A DNA stretch of 64,000 nucleotides from an uncultured cyanobacterium (GCA_937883785.1 CALGDE010000132.1:1-64000); one strand, 5' to 3'; positions 44,669 through 53,985 are shown, counted from the first letter of the stretch. A program made the numbers and translations. The notes: a model not told the origin generated them from the sequence alone.

Positions 44669-44747
44669 CCTGTTCGTGTGGGGATCTGCTGGGTTATTTG
44701 TTAATTGTTTTTTCGAGTTTCTTGCCCTCTTGCTTCTGGCAGGAAAA

Positions 44748-44880
44748 CTAAGGTCTGTGACCAATCTAATTCCTGAGTCAAAAGCTGTAAGGGGTTCAGC
44801 TCCCAGCATTTTTTACTTTGAAAGGGTGTGTACTCCCCATTGCACAAGGCTTTAAGGGTTTAATTGATGACACGCCCTAA
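44748..44880 (-). repeat. Dispersed MITE-like element, copy C (inverted)
   Basis: Read on the minus strand it begins TTAGGGCGTGTCATCAATTAA and runs through GGGGAGTACACACCCTTTC and GGGAGCTGAACCCCTTACAGC to CCTTAG. The stem AGGGTGTGT (44823-44831) pairs with ACACGCCCT (44870-44878) with one G-U pair. It is opposite in orientation to copies B and D, which flank it. Confidence 0.82.
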
Positions 44881-44948
44881 TAATGTGTCAATGGGCCTCT
44901 TTCCTCGCTTAGCCGTTTTTCTTCAATCGTTTTTCATCCTAAATTGAC

Positions 44949-46649
44949 GTGTCAATGAGTCAGCCACTGGTTAATTTTGCGAAGTTTGCACCGCGTAAAT
45001 TTTGGCGATCGCGATTCCTGACGTTGCAATTAGCCACTTTGGCAGCCGTGCTTGGCGCATTCAGCGGCACTTCAGCAGGTGTTGCGTCCGCCAGAATTGG
45101 CTCGTTGTCAGAACAAGAGGCGTCAGAATCCCAAGCAATCAACCCCTCTGCTCAGCTGAGAGAAGAACCCCAGCAGGGCTCGGAGAAAGACTCGGAGCCG
45201 ATTTTTCCTGATATTCCTCGTCAACCGGCAGACGATTCCCAGTTTCCCCAGGCTGAGCCCTTGGAGGAAGAAGCTCCATCTTTGGACACGGCTCCTGAGA
45301 ATTCCCCCGAAGCGTCCGACAATACAGTTCCTCCTCCTGACAGCTCGTCAGAGCGATCGCCCCAACCGCCACCGGCCGCTAAACAGCCCAAGCCTGACTC
45401 TCCTTCCCCTGAAGTTGTCGGTGAAGAAGGCGATCGCGATTTAGAAGAAACCCCTGACGCTGCCCCGAATACCACCACTCCTAGGCGCTTACCCCCTCTA
45501 TTGCCAAGGCGGGACAGCCCCACTGCTCGACCGGACCCACTTTTTCCGCTGGATCCTGGAGCAGAGGTTCCCGGTGATCGTTTTGATCGCGACCCCAATG
45601 AACTGGGCGGAGACGACCCTCTGCCGAATGTGCCGCCGGCCTTATTGGAACCAGTAGACCCTTGGCGAGCCTATCGACTATCGCCTCTGGATAGCGTCGT
45701 GGTGCAAGTTTTTGGCTATCCCGACTTATCTTTCAACACCAACGTGGACCAGGGGGGACGAATTTTGGTGCCCCTGGTGGGCTTTTTAAAGGTGGAAGGA
45801 CTCACCCTGGAGGAGCTTCAGGGGGCCCTAGAGAGCGCCTACAACGAATACGTGATTGACCCGGAGGTGTTGGTTACCTTGGGCAGTCAGGTGAACCCCG
45901 ATATCGTTGTGTCTGGCGAAGTAGTACGCCCTGGCTTTTACCGCGTCGGCTCCTTTGAAACGGTGGTGCAGGCGCTGATTTCAGCGGGTGGCGTGAAAGA
46001 TAGCGCCGACTTGCGGGCGATCGCCCTGCGTCGTCGGTTACCCGATGGCACCTTGCTGGAGCAGGAGCTGAACCTATTGGAATTATTAGCGGAAGGTTTG
46101 CCGGAGCCACGATTTTTCTTACAGGATGGCGACGTGGTGTTTGTGCCTCGGCGAGAGGTGGTCAACGACCCCACGTACAACTTTGCCTTGGCCACATTAA
46201 ATAACCTGGGACAGCCCACCATTCGAGTGCGTTTGTTGGCTTACGTGGGTGAAGGCGGCTTGCGCACCGTTACCTTACCCACAGGCAGCTCTTTTATTGA
46301 CGTGCTAGAAGGGCTACCCATCTCCCAAATCAACTTGCGTAAGGTGGCCCTAATTCGCTTTGAGGCGGAGCAGGGAACGGTGGTTACCCAGGAACTGGAC
46401 GGAAAAGCTGCCATCCTTGGCGACCTAACTCAAAATCCCCAGCTTCGGGACAACGACGTGATTGTGGTTAATCGCAACTTGATCACCAAACTTACGGTGT
46501 TCTTTAACCGATTTACTCAACCCTTCAGGGACGTTCTGGGCTTCCTGCTATTTTTCCGCGAGTTAGATAACGCTGCTGAAGAGCTATTTGGACCGGAGGG
46601 AACCTTTAACGGCGGGTCTGAAAATGACAACAACAATAATGATAATTAG
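44949..46649 (+). CDS. Polysaccharide export protein (Wza/OPX type, SLBB domains)
   Basis: A 566-residue exported protein. After a signal-like helix (about residues 24-48) comes a long low-complexity Pro/Glu/Ser-rich region (50-230), then a polysaccharide-export domain (YRLSPLDSVVVQVFGYPDLSF to DPEVLVTL, about 238-318), a first SLBB (VVSGEVVRPGFYRVGSFETVVQAL) and a second SLBB-like region (about 425-490). The C-terminus is Asn/Asp-rich. The expected role is exopolysaccharide passage across the outer membrane, fitting its exosortase neighbours. GTG at 44949 or ATG at 44955 start. Its TAG stop is the first triplet of repeat copy D. Confidence 0.87.
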   Translation: MSMSQPLVNFAKFAPRKFWRSRFLTLQLATLAAVLGAFSGTSAGVASARIGSLSEQEASESQAINPSAQLREEPQQGSEKDSEPIFPDIPRQPADDSQFPQAEPLEEEAPSLDTAPENSPEASDNTVPPPDSSSERSPQPPPAAKQPKPDSPSPEVVGEEGDRDLEETPDAAPNTTTPRRLPPLLPRRDSPTARPDPLFPLDPGAEVPGDRFDRDPNELGGDDPLPNVPPALLEPVDPWRAYRLSPLDSVVVQVFGYPDLSFNTNVDQGGRILVPLVGFLKVEGLTLEELQGALESAYNEYVIDPEVLVTLGSQVNPDIVVSGEVVRPGFYRVGSFETVVQALISAGGVKDSADLRAIALRRRLPDGTLLEQELNLLELLAEGLPEPRFFLQDGDVVFVPRREVVNDPTYNFALATLNNLGQPTIRVRLLAYVGEGGLRTVTLPTGSSFIDVLEGLPISQINLRKVALIRFEAEQGTVVTQELDGKAAILGDLTQNPQLRDNDVIVVNRNLITKLTVFFNRFTQPFRDVLGFLLFFRELDNAAEELFGPEGTFNGGSENDNNNNDN

Positions 46650-46776
46650 GGCATGCCATCAATTGAGCGCCAGAAGTTTTACGCCGTCGAAAAGCCATGC
46701 CCTTTCGCAACAAAAACGCTGGGGGCTGCAACCTTCGTGGCTTTTGGCTTTGAGATTTAAACGATGACCGCCCCTA
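46647..46776 (+). repeat. Dispersed MITE-like element, copy D, starting on a stop codon
   Basis: TAGGGCATGCCATCAATTGAG at the left and GATGACCGCCCCTA at the right. The TAG is the stop codon of the export gene. The stem AGGGCATG (46648-46655) pairs with CATGCCCT (46696-46703) followed by TTC; copy E has CGTGT/ACACG in place of CATG/CATG, so both arms changed together. Removing the element at its TA ends would leave TAG as the stop. Confidence 0.85.
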
Positions 46777-46829
46777 GCCAGCTGACGGTGACTGACACCA
46801 CAATTCTGAACCAGTCGCTGCCCGTAACG

Positions 46830-48188
46830 CTACACGCGAGTTGCCCGGTTGAGGCTTGGCTCCACATCCCGTGGACGCTTGCCTCGCCAAAATAGGCGCA
46901 CTGGGGTGCCTTCAAAGCCTAAGTTGGACCGGATTTGTCCTTCAATGTAGCGGCGATAATTGTCCTTAAATCGCTTGGGATCGTTGACGAATAGGGCGAT
47001 CGCCGGAGGCTGAGCACTAACCTGGGTGCCGTAATAAATCCGACCCTGCTTACCTTGGCGGGAGGTGGGCGGAGAATGCCAGCGCACCGCCTCCTCCAAA
47101 ATTTCATTGATGGTAGACGTGGTCACCCGGCGGCGATGCTGCTCCCAGCCCTGGTGAATTAATTCAAAAATCTTCGGCACGCGCTGTCCCGTCAGGGCGC
47201 TGACAAAAATCATCGATGCCCAATCCATAAAGTACAGCTTGCTACGGAGATTGCGCTCGAACAAGTAAATCGTATCGGAATCCTTCTCAATGGCGTCCCA
47301 CTTATTCACCACAATCACGCAAGCTCGACCTTCGCTAATCACCCGGTCCGCCAGCTTCTGATCCTGCTCCGTCACCCCATCCTCAGCGTCGATCACCATC
47401 AGCACCACATCGGATCGCCGAATCGCCTTAAACGCCCGATTGATACTGAAAAACTCTGGACCGTAATCGATACTTTTTTTACGCCGAATCCCCGCCGTAT
47501 CAATCAATCGATACCGAACTCCTTCGAACTCCACCCGGGTATCGATCGCATCCCGCGTTGTTCCAGAAATGGGACTAACGATCGCCCGCGTCTCACCCAC
47601 GAAAGCATTCAGCAAACTGGACTTGCCCACATTAGGACGTCCAATAATTGCCACGTTAATTTCTGGATCGTCGAGGATCTCCGCTTCCGGCGGCAGGTGC
47701 GTCATCAGCTCCTCCAGCAAATCCCCCGTGCCGTTGCCGTGAATGCTGGACACCGGATAGGGGGTGCCGAGCCCCAGCTCCCAAAATTCCGCCGCCTGGG
47801 ACAGCCCCAACTCCAGGGATTCGCACTTGTTCACTGCCAACAGCACCGGCTTACTCTGTCGCCGTAGCCAGTTTGCAATTTCCTCGTCAGCAGCCGTCAG
47901 CCCCGCCTTGCCATCCACCACTAAAACTGCAGCTACCGCTTCTTCCAGCGCCAGCTCTGCCTGCTGTCGAATTAGGGGCAAGAACTCCGTCTCATCATCA
48001 AAAACCAAGCCCCCCGTATCCACAATCAAAAAATCGCGCCCTCCCCAAAAAGCGTTGCGGTAGGTGCGATCGCGGGTGATGCCCGGCTCGTCGAACACAA
48101 TGGCCTGATTATCCCCAGCAAATCGGTTCGCCAAGGTCGATTTACCCACATTGGGGCGACCGATAATTGCAACAATAGGAAGGGCCAT
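46830..48188 (-). CDS. der: GTPase Der (EngA)
   Basis: A 452-residue ribosome-assembly GTPase for the large subunit. It has two tandem G domains: first G1 [16 protein letters not shown], with DTGG and NKCE, and second G1 [16 protein letters not shown], with DTAG and NKWD. The KH-like C-terminal domain carries the usual [10 protein letters not shown]-like strand ([13 protein letters not shown]). Full length, alone in its transcript. Repeat copy D lies downstream. Confidence 0.95.
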   Translation of the reverse strand: MALPIVAIIGRPNVGKSTLANRFAGDNQAIVFDEPGITRDRTYRNAFWGGRDFLIVDTGGLVFDDETEFLPLIRQQAELALEEAVAAVLVVDGKAGLTAADEEIANWLRRQSKPVLLAVNKCESLELGLSQAAEFWELGLGTPYPVSSIHGNGTGDLLEELMTHLPPEAEILDDPEINVAIIGRPNVGKSSLLNAFVGETRAIVSPISGTTRDAIDTRVEFEGVRYRLIDTAGIRRKKSIDYGPEFFSINRAFKAIRRSDVVLMVIDAEDGVTEQDQKLADRVISEGRACVIVVNKWDAIEKDSDTIYLFERNLRSKLYFMDWASMIFVSALTGQRVPKIFELIHQGWEQHRRRVTTSTINEILEEAVRWHSPPTSRQGKQGRIYYGTQVSAQPPAIALFVNDPKRFKDNYRRYIEGQIRSNLGFEGTPVRLFWRGKRPRDVEPSLNRATRV

Positions 48189-48300
48189 GGTTAATCACTC
48201 TCTGAAAACAAGCGCACTTGATATTATCGATACTTTGCGCGCCCTTTAGATCATGACATCTTACGGGATTTTGGTTGTTTAGCCTAAAGTAATCACGCTT

Positions 48301-48336
48301 CAAATCCAACTAGCTTGAAAAAGCTGGATTTAATTC
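48301..48336 (-). terminator. Imperfect hairpin after the glycosyltransferase gene
   Basis: AAATCCA and TGGATTT outer arms with inner AGCTT/AAGCT pairing surround a short A-rich loop about 75 bp after the glycosyltransferase stop. No long T-run, so only a possible terminator. Confidence 0.35.
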
Positions 48337-48410
48337 TCATCAAATCCAGCCATCAATTGTTTTTGGAGCCTAATATTTTCCCAATCTCCGTATTTTGATT
48401 CTTTAAGCCC

Positions 48411-49364
48411 TTAGCTGTGGGTTTCCACTGGATCTGAACTTTGAGGCTCTGTATTGGATAGTCCACTGGACGCAGCGATCGCCACCACCCCCCCTGCCCC
48501 ATCCTGGCTCCAGCGCTCCGTTACCCTCTCTTTTTCCATCATGGGATTTTGAAGTTCCCACACTTTCAACAGAATCAAATACTCATAAAACGCCTGCAAA
48601 ACACACCAGGTAAAACCTGCTCTGCCGTCTAAACATCCCCCTAGCCCGAAATACATGTAGAGAAACCGGACAAAGGGACGAAATGGCACCCGCAACGATA
48701 AATCTTTTAGGGCATGCCGGCGAATAATTTCAGTTTCACCGAAGAACAAATCTCGCCAAGCAATACCTCCGTTCTCAAGCTGTTGAATGGTTTCTTTTGC
48801 TTCGTTGGTGGAGTAAGTGTTGTGCTTCTCAACCCACCTAAAGAATCCTTTCCCAGAGGTATAGTGCGGGTAAGTTTCTGTTAGATATCCAGCCTTGCCG
48901 GCAATTTCTTCACGCTCCGTATGGCCGTAATCACTGAACCAGGCTGAACCTTTCTTAATTAGCCGCATTTGGTAGCGGGGAAACTGGGTGCTGTGCTTAA
49001 TCCAGTGATTCATAAACATCACCCGTTCCGCCGCGAAGTAAGCGACCTTATCGGTATTTTTAATAACTTCAGAGCACTCCTTAAATAACTCAGGAGTCAT
49101 CAATTCGTCGGCTTCTAAAATATAAACCCAAGGATACTTCGTGGGCACTTCTTCCAACATCCAAGTGCGCTGTTTTCCGTGGCTTTCAAACTTATGCTGA
49201 ATAACGCGGACAGGGTTATTTTCGGCAATTCCCTTGGCGATTTCTACGGTGCGATCGCCACTAAAAGAATCCACAATAATCACGTCATCCGATAGCAGAG
49301 CAGATTCAATGCAGTCTGCAATATCTCTTTCTTCGTTGTAAGTCAGAATATAAATTGAAAACAT
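48411..49364 (-). CDS. Glycosyltransferase family 2
   Basis: A 317-residue GT-A glycosyltransferase. SIYILTYNEERDIADCIES and VIIVDSFSGDRTVEIAK form the nucleotide-sugar fold, and YILEADELMTPEL takes the place of the DxD motif (LDADE in most homologues, here with Glu first). The type resembles WaaE/KdtX-like core or O-antigen sugar transferases. The C-terminal 40 residues are polar and unrelated. No other envelope-sugar gene is adjacent; the sugar and acceptor are unknown. Confidence 0.87.
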   Translation of the reverse strand: MFSIYILTYNEERDIADCIESALLSDDVIIVDSFSGDRTVEIAKGIAENNPVRVIQHKFESHGKQRTWMLEEVPTKYPWVYILEADELMTPELFKECSEVIKNTDKVAYFAAERVMFMNHWIKHSTQFPRYQMRLIKKGSAWFSDYGHTEREEIAGKAGYLTETYPHYTSGKGFFRWVEKHNTYSTNEAKETIQQLENGGIAWRDLFFGETEIIRRHALKDLSLRVPFRPFVRFLYMYFGLGGCLDGRAGFTWCVLQAFYEYLILLKVWELQNPMMEKERVTERWSQDGAGGVVAIAASSGLSNTEPQSSDPVETHS

Positions 49365-49794
49365 AGAAGTGCAGTGCGCTGAGAGTAGCAGTAACTAAGG
49401 ACTAGGTTTTAAGGCAAGAAATTAAAGGGCGAAAATCGAGTGCATTCCTGAACAGCCACTTTGACAACAAGGTTGGAGAGTTAACAGCGTGGTGAACGAA
49501 ATGATGGAGCGGGCAAAAAATCGACGTTATCCGTAAGACGCCACCCACGGGAACAAAGGTGATGTTTTAACGCTGCTATTTTTTATCCCCTAATACATTG
49601 CCCTTAACCATCCAACGGGATTAAGTCAGCATTTCGTCAATTGCTTTTACTATCTTGCTTCACATCAAAATTTTATTCATAAACTTAGTGGTTTTTAAGA
49701 ATTGGTGATAAACGAGTTTACATAGGGACGTGATCTGCCGGTTTTCCAGGGAAAAGGCTCGTAAAATCAAGATCAACTGAAGTCAAGCGTGTGC
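49365..49794. other. Spacer between ABC ATPase and glycosyltransferase genes
   Basis: 430 bp with no credible gene, no element copy and no clear terminator. It should hold the glycosyltransferase promoter (AT-rich around 49580-49700). Confidence 0.5.
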
Positions 49795-50541
49795 TTACTT
49801 TTCACTATTGGGGCTGTCTTTAATAACTTTCCCGTCTTGGAACCGCACAGTGCGTTGAGTTTGCTTTGCCACATCCGGTTCATGGGTCACCAAAATCACC
49901 GTAATCCCCTGTTGATTAAGGCGAGCAAAAATATCCATGACTTCGGCGGTGGTGGCGGTATCCAAGGCTCCGGTAGGTTCGTCCGCCAGCAACACCACGG
50001 GCTCATTAACGATCGCCCGAGCAATAGCCACCCGCTGCTGTTGCCCCCCAGAAAGTTGGTTGGGGCGGTTGTGGAGACGATCCCCCAGCCCTACCCGCTC
50101 CAAAGCTGCCTGAGCTCGCGATCTCCGATCTCGCCCAGAAACGCCGCCATAAATCATGGGCAACATCACGTTTTCCAAAGCGCTGAGCTGGGACAACAAA
50201 TGGAATTGCTGAAAAACAAAGCCAATTTTTCGATTGCGAATGGTGGCAAGCTGCTTTTCATTCAGGTGAGCCACGTCCACCCCGTCCAGAAAATACTGCC
50301 CCCGAGTGGGGCGATCCAGGCAGCCCATCACGTTCATCAAAGTGGATTTTCCTGAGCCCGAGGTGCCCATGATGGCGCAGTATTCTCCGCTTTTGATGGT
50401 TAGGCTAACGCCGTCGAGGGCGCGCACTTCCGTATTGCCGCTGCCGTAGATTTTGCTGATATCGCTTAGGGCGATCGCCGGTCGAGACGAGGATAGCGTT
50501 GACGCAGAGGCGGAGGGAGCAATGGATGGCACTCGAACCAT
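49795..50541 (-). CDS. ABC transporter ATP-binding protein, MacB/LolD type
   Basis: A 248-residue ATPase with Walker [11 protein letters not shown]-loop [18 protein letters not shown], signature [15 protein letters not shown], Walker [14 protein letters not shown] and H-switch VTHE. The sequence is of the MacB/LolD/DevA group that powers lipoprotein, peptide or glycolipid export through a mechanotransmission permease. No permease or periplasmic adaptor gene is adjacent. Residues 1-20 are a Ser/Ala-rich extension; a later start is possible. Confidence 0.9.
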   Translation of the reverse strand: MVRVPSIAPSASASTLSSSRPAIALSDISKIYGSGNTEVRALDGVSLTIKSGEYCAIMGTSGSGKSTLMNVMGCLDRPTRGQYFLDGVDVAHLNEKQLATIRNRKIGFVFQQFHLLSQLSALENVMLPMIYGGVSGRDRRSRAQAALERVGLGDRLHNRPNQLSGGQQQRVAIARAIVNEPVVLLADEPTGALDTATTAEVMDIFARLNQQGITVILVTHEPDVAKQTQRTVRFQDGKVIKDSPNSEK

Positions 50542-50809
50542 GGGGATTTGGGGGCGATCGCGCCATAATAGATCTTCCTTTCAGCTTAGCGTGGAAGAAA
50601 ATTGCCAGGATATGGTGGAAGTAGATATTGAAATTGGTTGAAATAGCACGCCGAAATAACAGGCTGCAATAGCGAGTCAATGGCTCAAGGCTTAGCGATC
50701 GCCCCCACTGCCGCCAATTTTGTTACCAATATTTACAAAACCGCCAATGCCGTCATAATAAAAGGGCGAAACAAAGACGAAACAAGCGGAAAGCAACACT
50801 GGAGCATCC

Positions 50810-52003
50810 ATGCGCGTAATCCTGATGACTGGTAAAGGTGGCGTTGGCAAAACGTCCGTAGCAGCAGCCACTGGACTGCGCTGTGCCGAGCTAGGGTACA
50901 AAACCCTAGTGCTCAGCACGGACCCGGCTCACTCCCTTGCCGACAGCTTCGATATGGACCTGGGGCACGACCCTCGTCTAGTGCGAGACAACCTGTGGGG
51001 CGCTGAACTAGACGCGCTGCAAGAGCTGGAAGGCAACTGGGGAGCAGTAAAGCGCTATATCACCCAAGTGCTCCAGGCCCGCGGTTTGGAAGGGGTCCAG
51101 GCGGAAGAGTTAGCAATTTTGCCAGGCATGGATGAAATCTTCGGCTTAGTGCGCATGAAGCGCCACTACGACGAAAAAGAATTTGAGGTGCTGATTATTG
51201 ACTCGGCACCAACGGGAACGGCGCTGCGCCTACTGAGCTTGCCGGAGGTGGGCGGCTGGTATATGCGCCGCTTTTACAAGCCGTTCCAAAATATGTCCGT
51301 AGCATTGCGCCCCATCGTGGAGCCCATTTTCCGCCCCCTCGCCGGTTTTTCCCTGCCCGACCGAGAAGTGATGGACGCGCCCTATGAGTTTTACGAGCAA
51401 ATCGAAGCTTTGGAAAAGGTGCTGACGGACAATACCCAAACGTCGGTGCGCCTGGTGATGAATCCAGAGAAGATGGTGATTAAAGAGTCCTTGCGGGCCC
51501 ATGCCTACCTCAGCTTGTATAACGTTTCGACGGATATGGTGGTGGCAAACCGGATTATTCCTGAGTCCGTTGACGACGAGTTTTTCAAGCGCTGGAAAGA
51601 ACAGCAACAGAAATATAAGGAAGAAATTCATGAGAATTTCCATCCTTTGCCCGTTAAGGAGGTGCCCCTTTATTCGGAAGAAATGTGCGGATTAGAGGCG
51701 CTGGATCGTTTGAAAAATACTTTGTTTGAAGAAGGCGAAGATCCGACGAAGGTGTACCACGAGGAAACCACGTTGCGGGTGGAGCAGCTGGGGAATTCGG
51801 CGTACAGTTTGGAAATGTATTTGCCGGGCATTCCTAAGGATCAGGTGGATCTAAGCAAGTCTGGTGACGAGCTGAATGTGCGCATTGGTAACCACCGTCG
51901 CAACTTGGTGCTGCCCCAGGCTTTGGCGGCGATGCAGCCAGTGGGAGCAAAGATGGAAGAGGACTTCCTAAAAATTAAGTTTGCGGAACCGGCAAAGGTT
52001 TAG
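50810..52003 (+). CDS. ArsA/GET3-family ATPase with C-terminal HSP20-like domain
   Basis: A 397-residue P-loop ATPase with the deviant Walker [10 protein letters not shown] (8-16), switch I region [13 protein letters not shown] and [12 protein letters not shown]. The last 85 residues form an HSP20-like beta domain ending [13 protein letters not shown] and EEDFLKIKF. Relatives either energise arsenite export or insert tail-anchored proteins; with no ars genes nearby and the HSP20-like tail, a chaperone-like role is more likely, as inference. It is divergent from the MacB-type ATPase. Its TAG stop is the first triplet of repeat copy E. Confidence 0.9.
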   Translation: MRVILMTGKGGVGKTSVAAATGLRCAELGYKTLVLSTDPAHSLADSFDMDLGHDPRLVRDNLWGAELDALQELEGNWGAVKRYITQVLQARGLEGVQAEELAILPGMDEIFGLVRMKRHYDEKEFEVLIIDSAPTGTALRLLSLPEVGGWYMRRFYKPFQNMSVALRPIVEPIFRPLAGFSLPDREVMDAPYEFYEQIEALEKVLTDNTQTSVRLVMNPEKMVIKESLRAHAYLSLYNVSTDMVVANRIIPESVDDEFFKRWKEQQQKYKEEIHENFHPLPVKEVPLYSEEMCGLEALDRLKNTLFEEGEDPTKVYHEETTLRVEQLGNSAYSLEMYLPGIPKDQVDLSKSGDELNVRIGNHRRNLVLPQALAAMQPVGAKMEEDFLKIKFAEPAKV

Positions 52004-52132
52004 GGCGTGTCATCCATTTAGCACCAGAAGCCTTATGTTGTGGAGAGTACACGCCCTTTTGAAGTGAAAAGTGCTAGGGGCTGAAATCCTCACCGCTACA
52101 GGATTTGGCGTTTAAATAATGACAGCCCCTAG
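52001..52132 (+). repeat. Dispersed MITE-like element, copy E (best preserved), with terminator hairpins
   Basis: Starts TAGGGCGTGTCAT and ends ATGACAGCCCCTA (near-inverse termini, TA at each edge). The left half folds AGGGCGTGT (52002-52010) with ACACGCCCT (52049-52057), followed by TTT. The right half folds CTAGGGGCTG (52074-52083) with CAGCCCCTAG (52123-52132) around a perfect inner stem AAATCCT/AGGATTT (52084-52090, 52100-52106). It fills the whole gap between the ArsA stop (52001-52003) and the convergent LprI-gene stop (52136-52138), so it may end both transcripts. Confidence 0.88.
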
Positions 52133-52135
52133 TGC

Positions 52136-53110
52136 CTAAAGCACCGAGTTTAAATGTTCGCCAAGCTGGATGTAGCGTTGGTTAGTTTGCCACTGGCGGC
52201 AAGCGGTCAGCGCTGCGTTTCCACCGCCAATTGCTTCAAACCCGCAGGCTTGATTACGGTAAATTTGCCAAGCTTGCTCTGCGTTGCGCAAAAGCCGCGA
52301 TCGCAATTCTCGATATTCCCCGTTACGAAACCCTGCCAGTCGTGTGCGCACCTGTTGGTAGCGTCGTTGCCGTTGGGGATCAGAAATGTGATCGCCCGAT
52401 TGAATCTCTGGCGAACCCAACCCGTCCCGATATCGCTGAAGCAACTGGGTGCGATCGCGGGTGAGCCGCGCTTTGCAGCCGCTACTGAGTAACGGTTGGA
52501 GGGAGCCCCCCTCGGCAGAGCTATCGTAAAATCGACATTCGCGATCGCGATAGGCAGCCCACGCAACTTGGGAATTACGCAACAGCTTTTGGCGCTGCTC
52601 CGATAGATTGGGAAACAGCTCTCGGTAGGTGTTGTTAAGGCGCTGATTCTCCCGAGTCAAGGTTTGAAAAGCACAGCGGTTTAGCTCCTGCTGCGTTTGC
52701 GGATCGTCGCAGCTTAGTTGGGACTGGGCGAGGTTTTGCTTTGTTAAAGTTTGGCGAAACTGGGGCGATCGCGGCGTGGTGGGGCGTAAGTCGTTGCTAT
52801 TTCGGCGGGGGCTAATTTGACGACCCTGACGTTGATTGCGGCGCTGGGCACCAGTGGGCGGTCGGTTGGTTTGGCGCGATCGCGGCTCAAAGCGTCGGGA
52901 ATTGCGCGGTCGGCGATTTGGCGAGCTAACGGGAGAAAGGGTGGGGCGCGTTGTTGACCGGCGCAAAATTTGGCGACGTTGTGGTGCGCGAGAGGAGGAT
53001 TCTATCGGAATTTCAGTGGCAGCAAACGCAGAAACACCTGCACAAACGCCAGCAGTTCCTATCGTTAAAAGGCTAAAAGTTGCGATCGCAAAAGTCCTTT
53101 TATTCACCAC
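52136..53110 (-). CDS. Exported protein with two LprI-like domains
   Basis: A 324-residue protein with a signal peptide (about 1-31, VSAFAATE), an Arg/Pro/Ser/Asn-rich basic linker (35-125) and two units resembling the lysozyme-inhibitor LprI N-terminal domain (DUF1311). The first has CDDPQTQQELNRC, LLRNSQVAWAAYRDRECRFY and a later Cys; the second (about 245-324) has LRSRLLRNAEQAWQIYRNQACGFE and TACRQW. LprI of Mycobacterium inhibits lysozyme; function here is unknown. It is convergent with the ArsA gene across repeat copy E. Confidence 0.75.
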   Translation of the reverse strand: MVNKRTFAIATFSLLTIGTAGVCAGVSAFAATEIPIESSSRAPQRRQILRRSTTRPTLSPVSSPNRRPRNSRRFEPRSRQTNRPPTGAQRRNQRQGRQISPRRNSNDLRPTTPRSPQFRQTLTKQNLAQSQLSCDDPQTQQELNRCAFQTLTRENQRLNNTYRELFPNLSEQRQKLLRNSQVAWAAYRDRECRFYDSSAEGGSLQPLLSSGCKARLTRDRTQLLQRYRDGLGSPEIQSGDHISDPQRQRRYQQVRTRLAGFRNGEYRELRSRLLRNAEQAWQIYRNQACGFEAIGGGNAALTACRQWQTNQRYIQLGEHLNSVL

Positions 53111-53158
53111 AGAAAATCCAAATCATAAACAAAACTGGCGGTGTCTCACCTCCGCCTT

Positions 53159-53902
53159 TTATCCCGCCACTAGAGAAACTTTGGACACGCTGACGGCTCG
53201 TTCTGACGCTTGAACGTTAGCAAATCCTGGTAAATCCCAAGGCGCAGGGTCAAAGTCGTCGAGAGATTTCAGCACCAAATCTGCCTCGTTATAATCCGCT
53301 GGATTGCTGTGGACGCTGGGTATCGCCACCACCGCCATGCCCGCCGCGATCGCCGCCTTCATTCCCGAAATAGAATCCTCAAACACCAGGCAGTTACTAG
53401 GCTTTGCCCCCAATCGTTCCGCCGCCACCAGAAAAGAATCGGGCGCGGGCTTAGAGGCTTTTACCGCTGGATCATCGCGCACCACAACCGTTTCAAAAAT
53501 GGCAAACCAGTCCGGATGGTGGGTGCGTTTTTGTTCAAAAGTGTCCCGGGTGGAGCTGGTGGCGATTCCCTGACCAATGCCTAGACGGTGAAGATGGTAG
53601 GAGAGTTCGCGGGCTCCAGGCATGGGGGCTGGGGCTCGGTTCCAGGAAGCAATCAGCGATCGCCGCTGTCGCACAAATTCTTCGGGGGTAATGGGGAGAT
53701 CTAGGACGTCTACCAGGATTTTTGCTGAGGCGATCGCGTCGCGCCCTAGCACCAGGGACTGCATTTTGGGCTCGTAGGGGCGCTGGTACCGGGTGGCGAT
53801 ATGGTCGCTGACGGCAATATTGATGGATTCCGTATCTAAAAGTAAGCCATCTAGATCATAGATAACGTGAGTGATCGAGCGGGGCGAGGTGGGATGGTTC
53901 AC
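53159..53902 (-). CDS. HAD-superfamily phosphatase, glycerol-phosphatase/GS1 type
   Basis: A 247-residue hydrolase. The nucleophile motif I YDLDGLLLDTE (with both Asps), motif II TSST, motif III with Lys in ASKPAPDSF and motif IV VFEDSISGMKAA are present, with a helical cap between I and II. The DGLLLDTE/SVH pattern is closest to GS1, pseudouridine-phosphatase and sugar-phosphatase members; the substrate cannot be fixed. It lies 48 bp before the LprI-domain gene on the same strand. Confidence 0.85.
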   Translation of the reverse strand: MNHPTSPRSITHVIYDLDGLLLDTESINIAVSDHIATRYQRPYEPKMQSLVLGRDAIASAKILVDVLDLPITPEEFVRQRRSLIASWNRAPAPMPGARELSYHLHRLGIGQGIATSSTRDTFEQKRTHHPDWFAIFETVVVRDDPAVKASKPAPDSFLVAAERLGAKPSNCLVFEDSISGMKAAIAAGMAVVAIPSVHSNPADYNEADLVLKSLDDFDPAPWDLPGFANVQASERAVSVSKVSLVAG

Positions 53903-53985
53903 GGAGTTTATGCCCTTGGGTGGGCGCTGGGATGGAAGCTAGCTACAAACTTTATTGATAAGTCGCAGCTAGCTATTAGTAGAAA

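Noticed and set aside
49789-50355. 188-codon plus-strand frame opposite the ABC ATPase gene
   Set aside because: Fully within the complement of a gene with intact ABC motifs.
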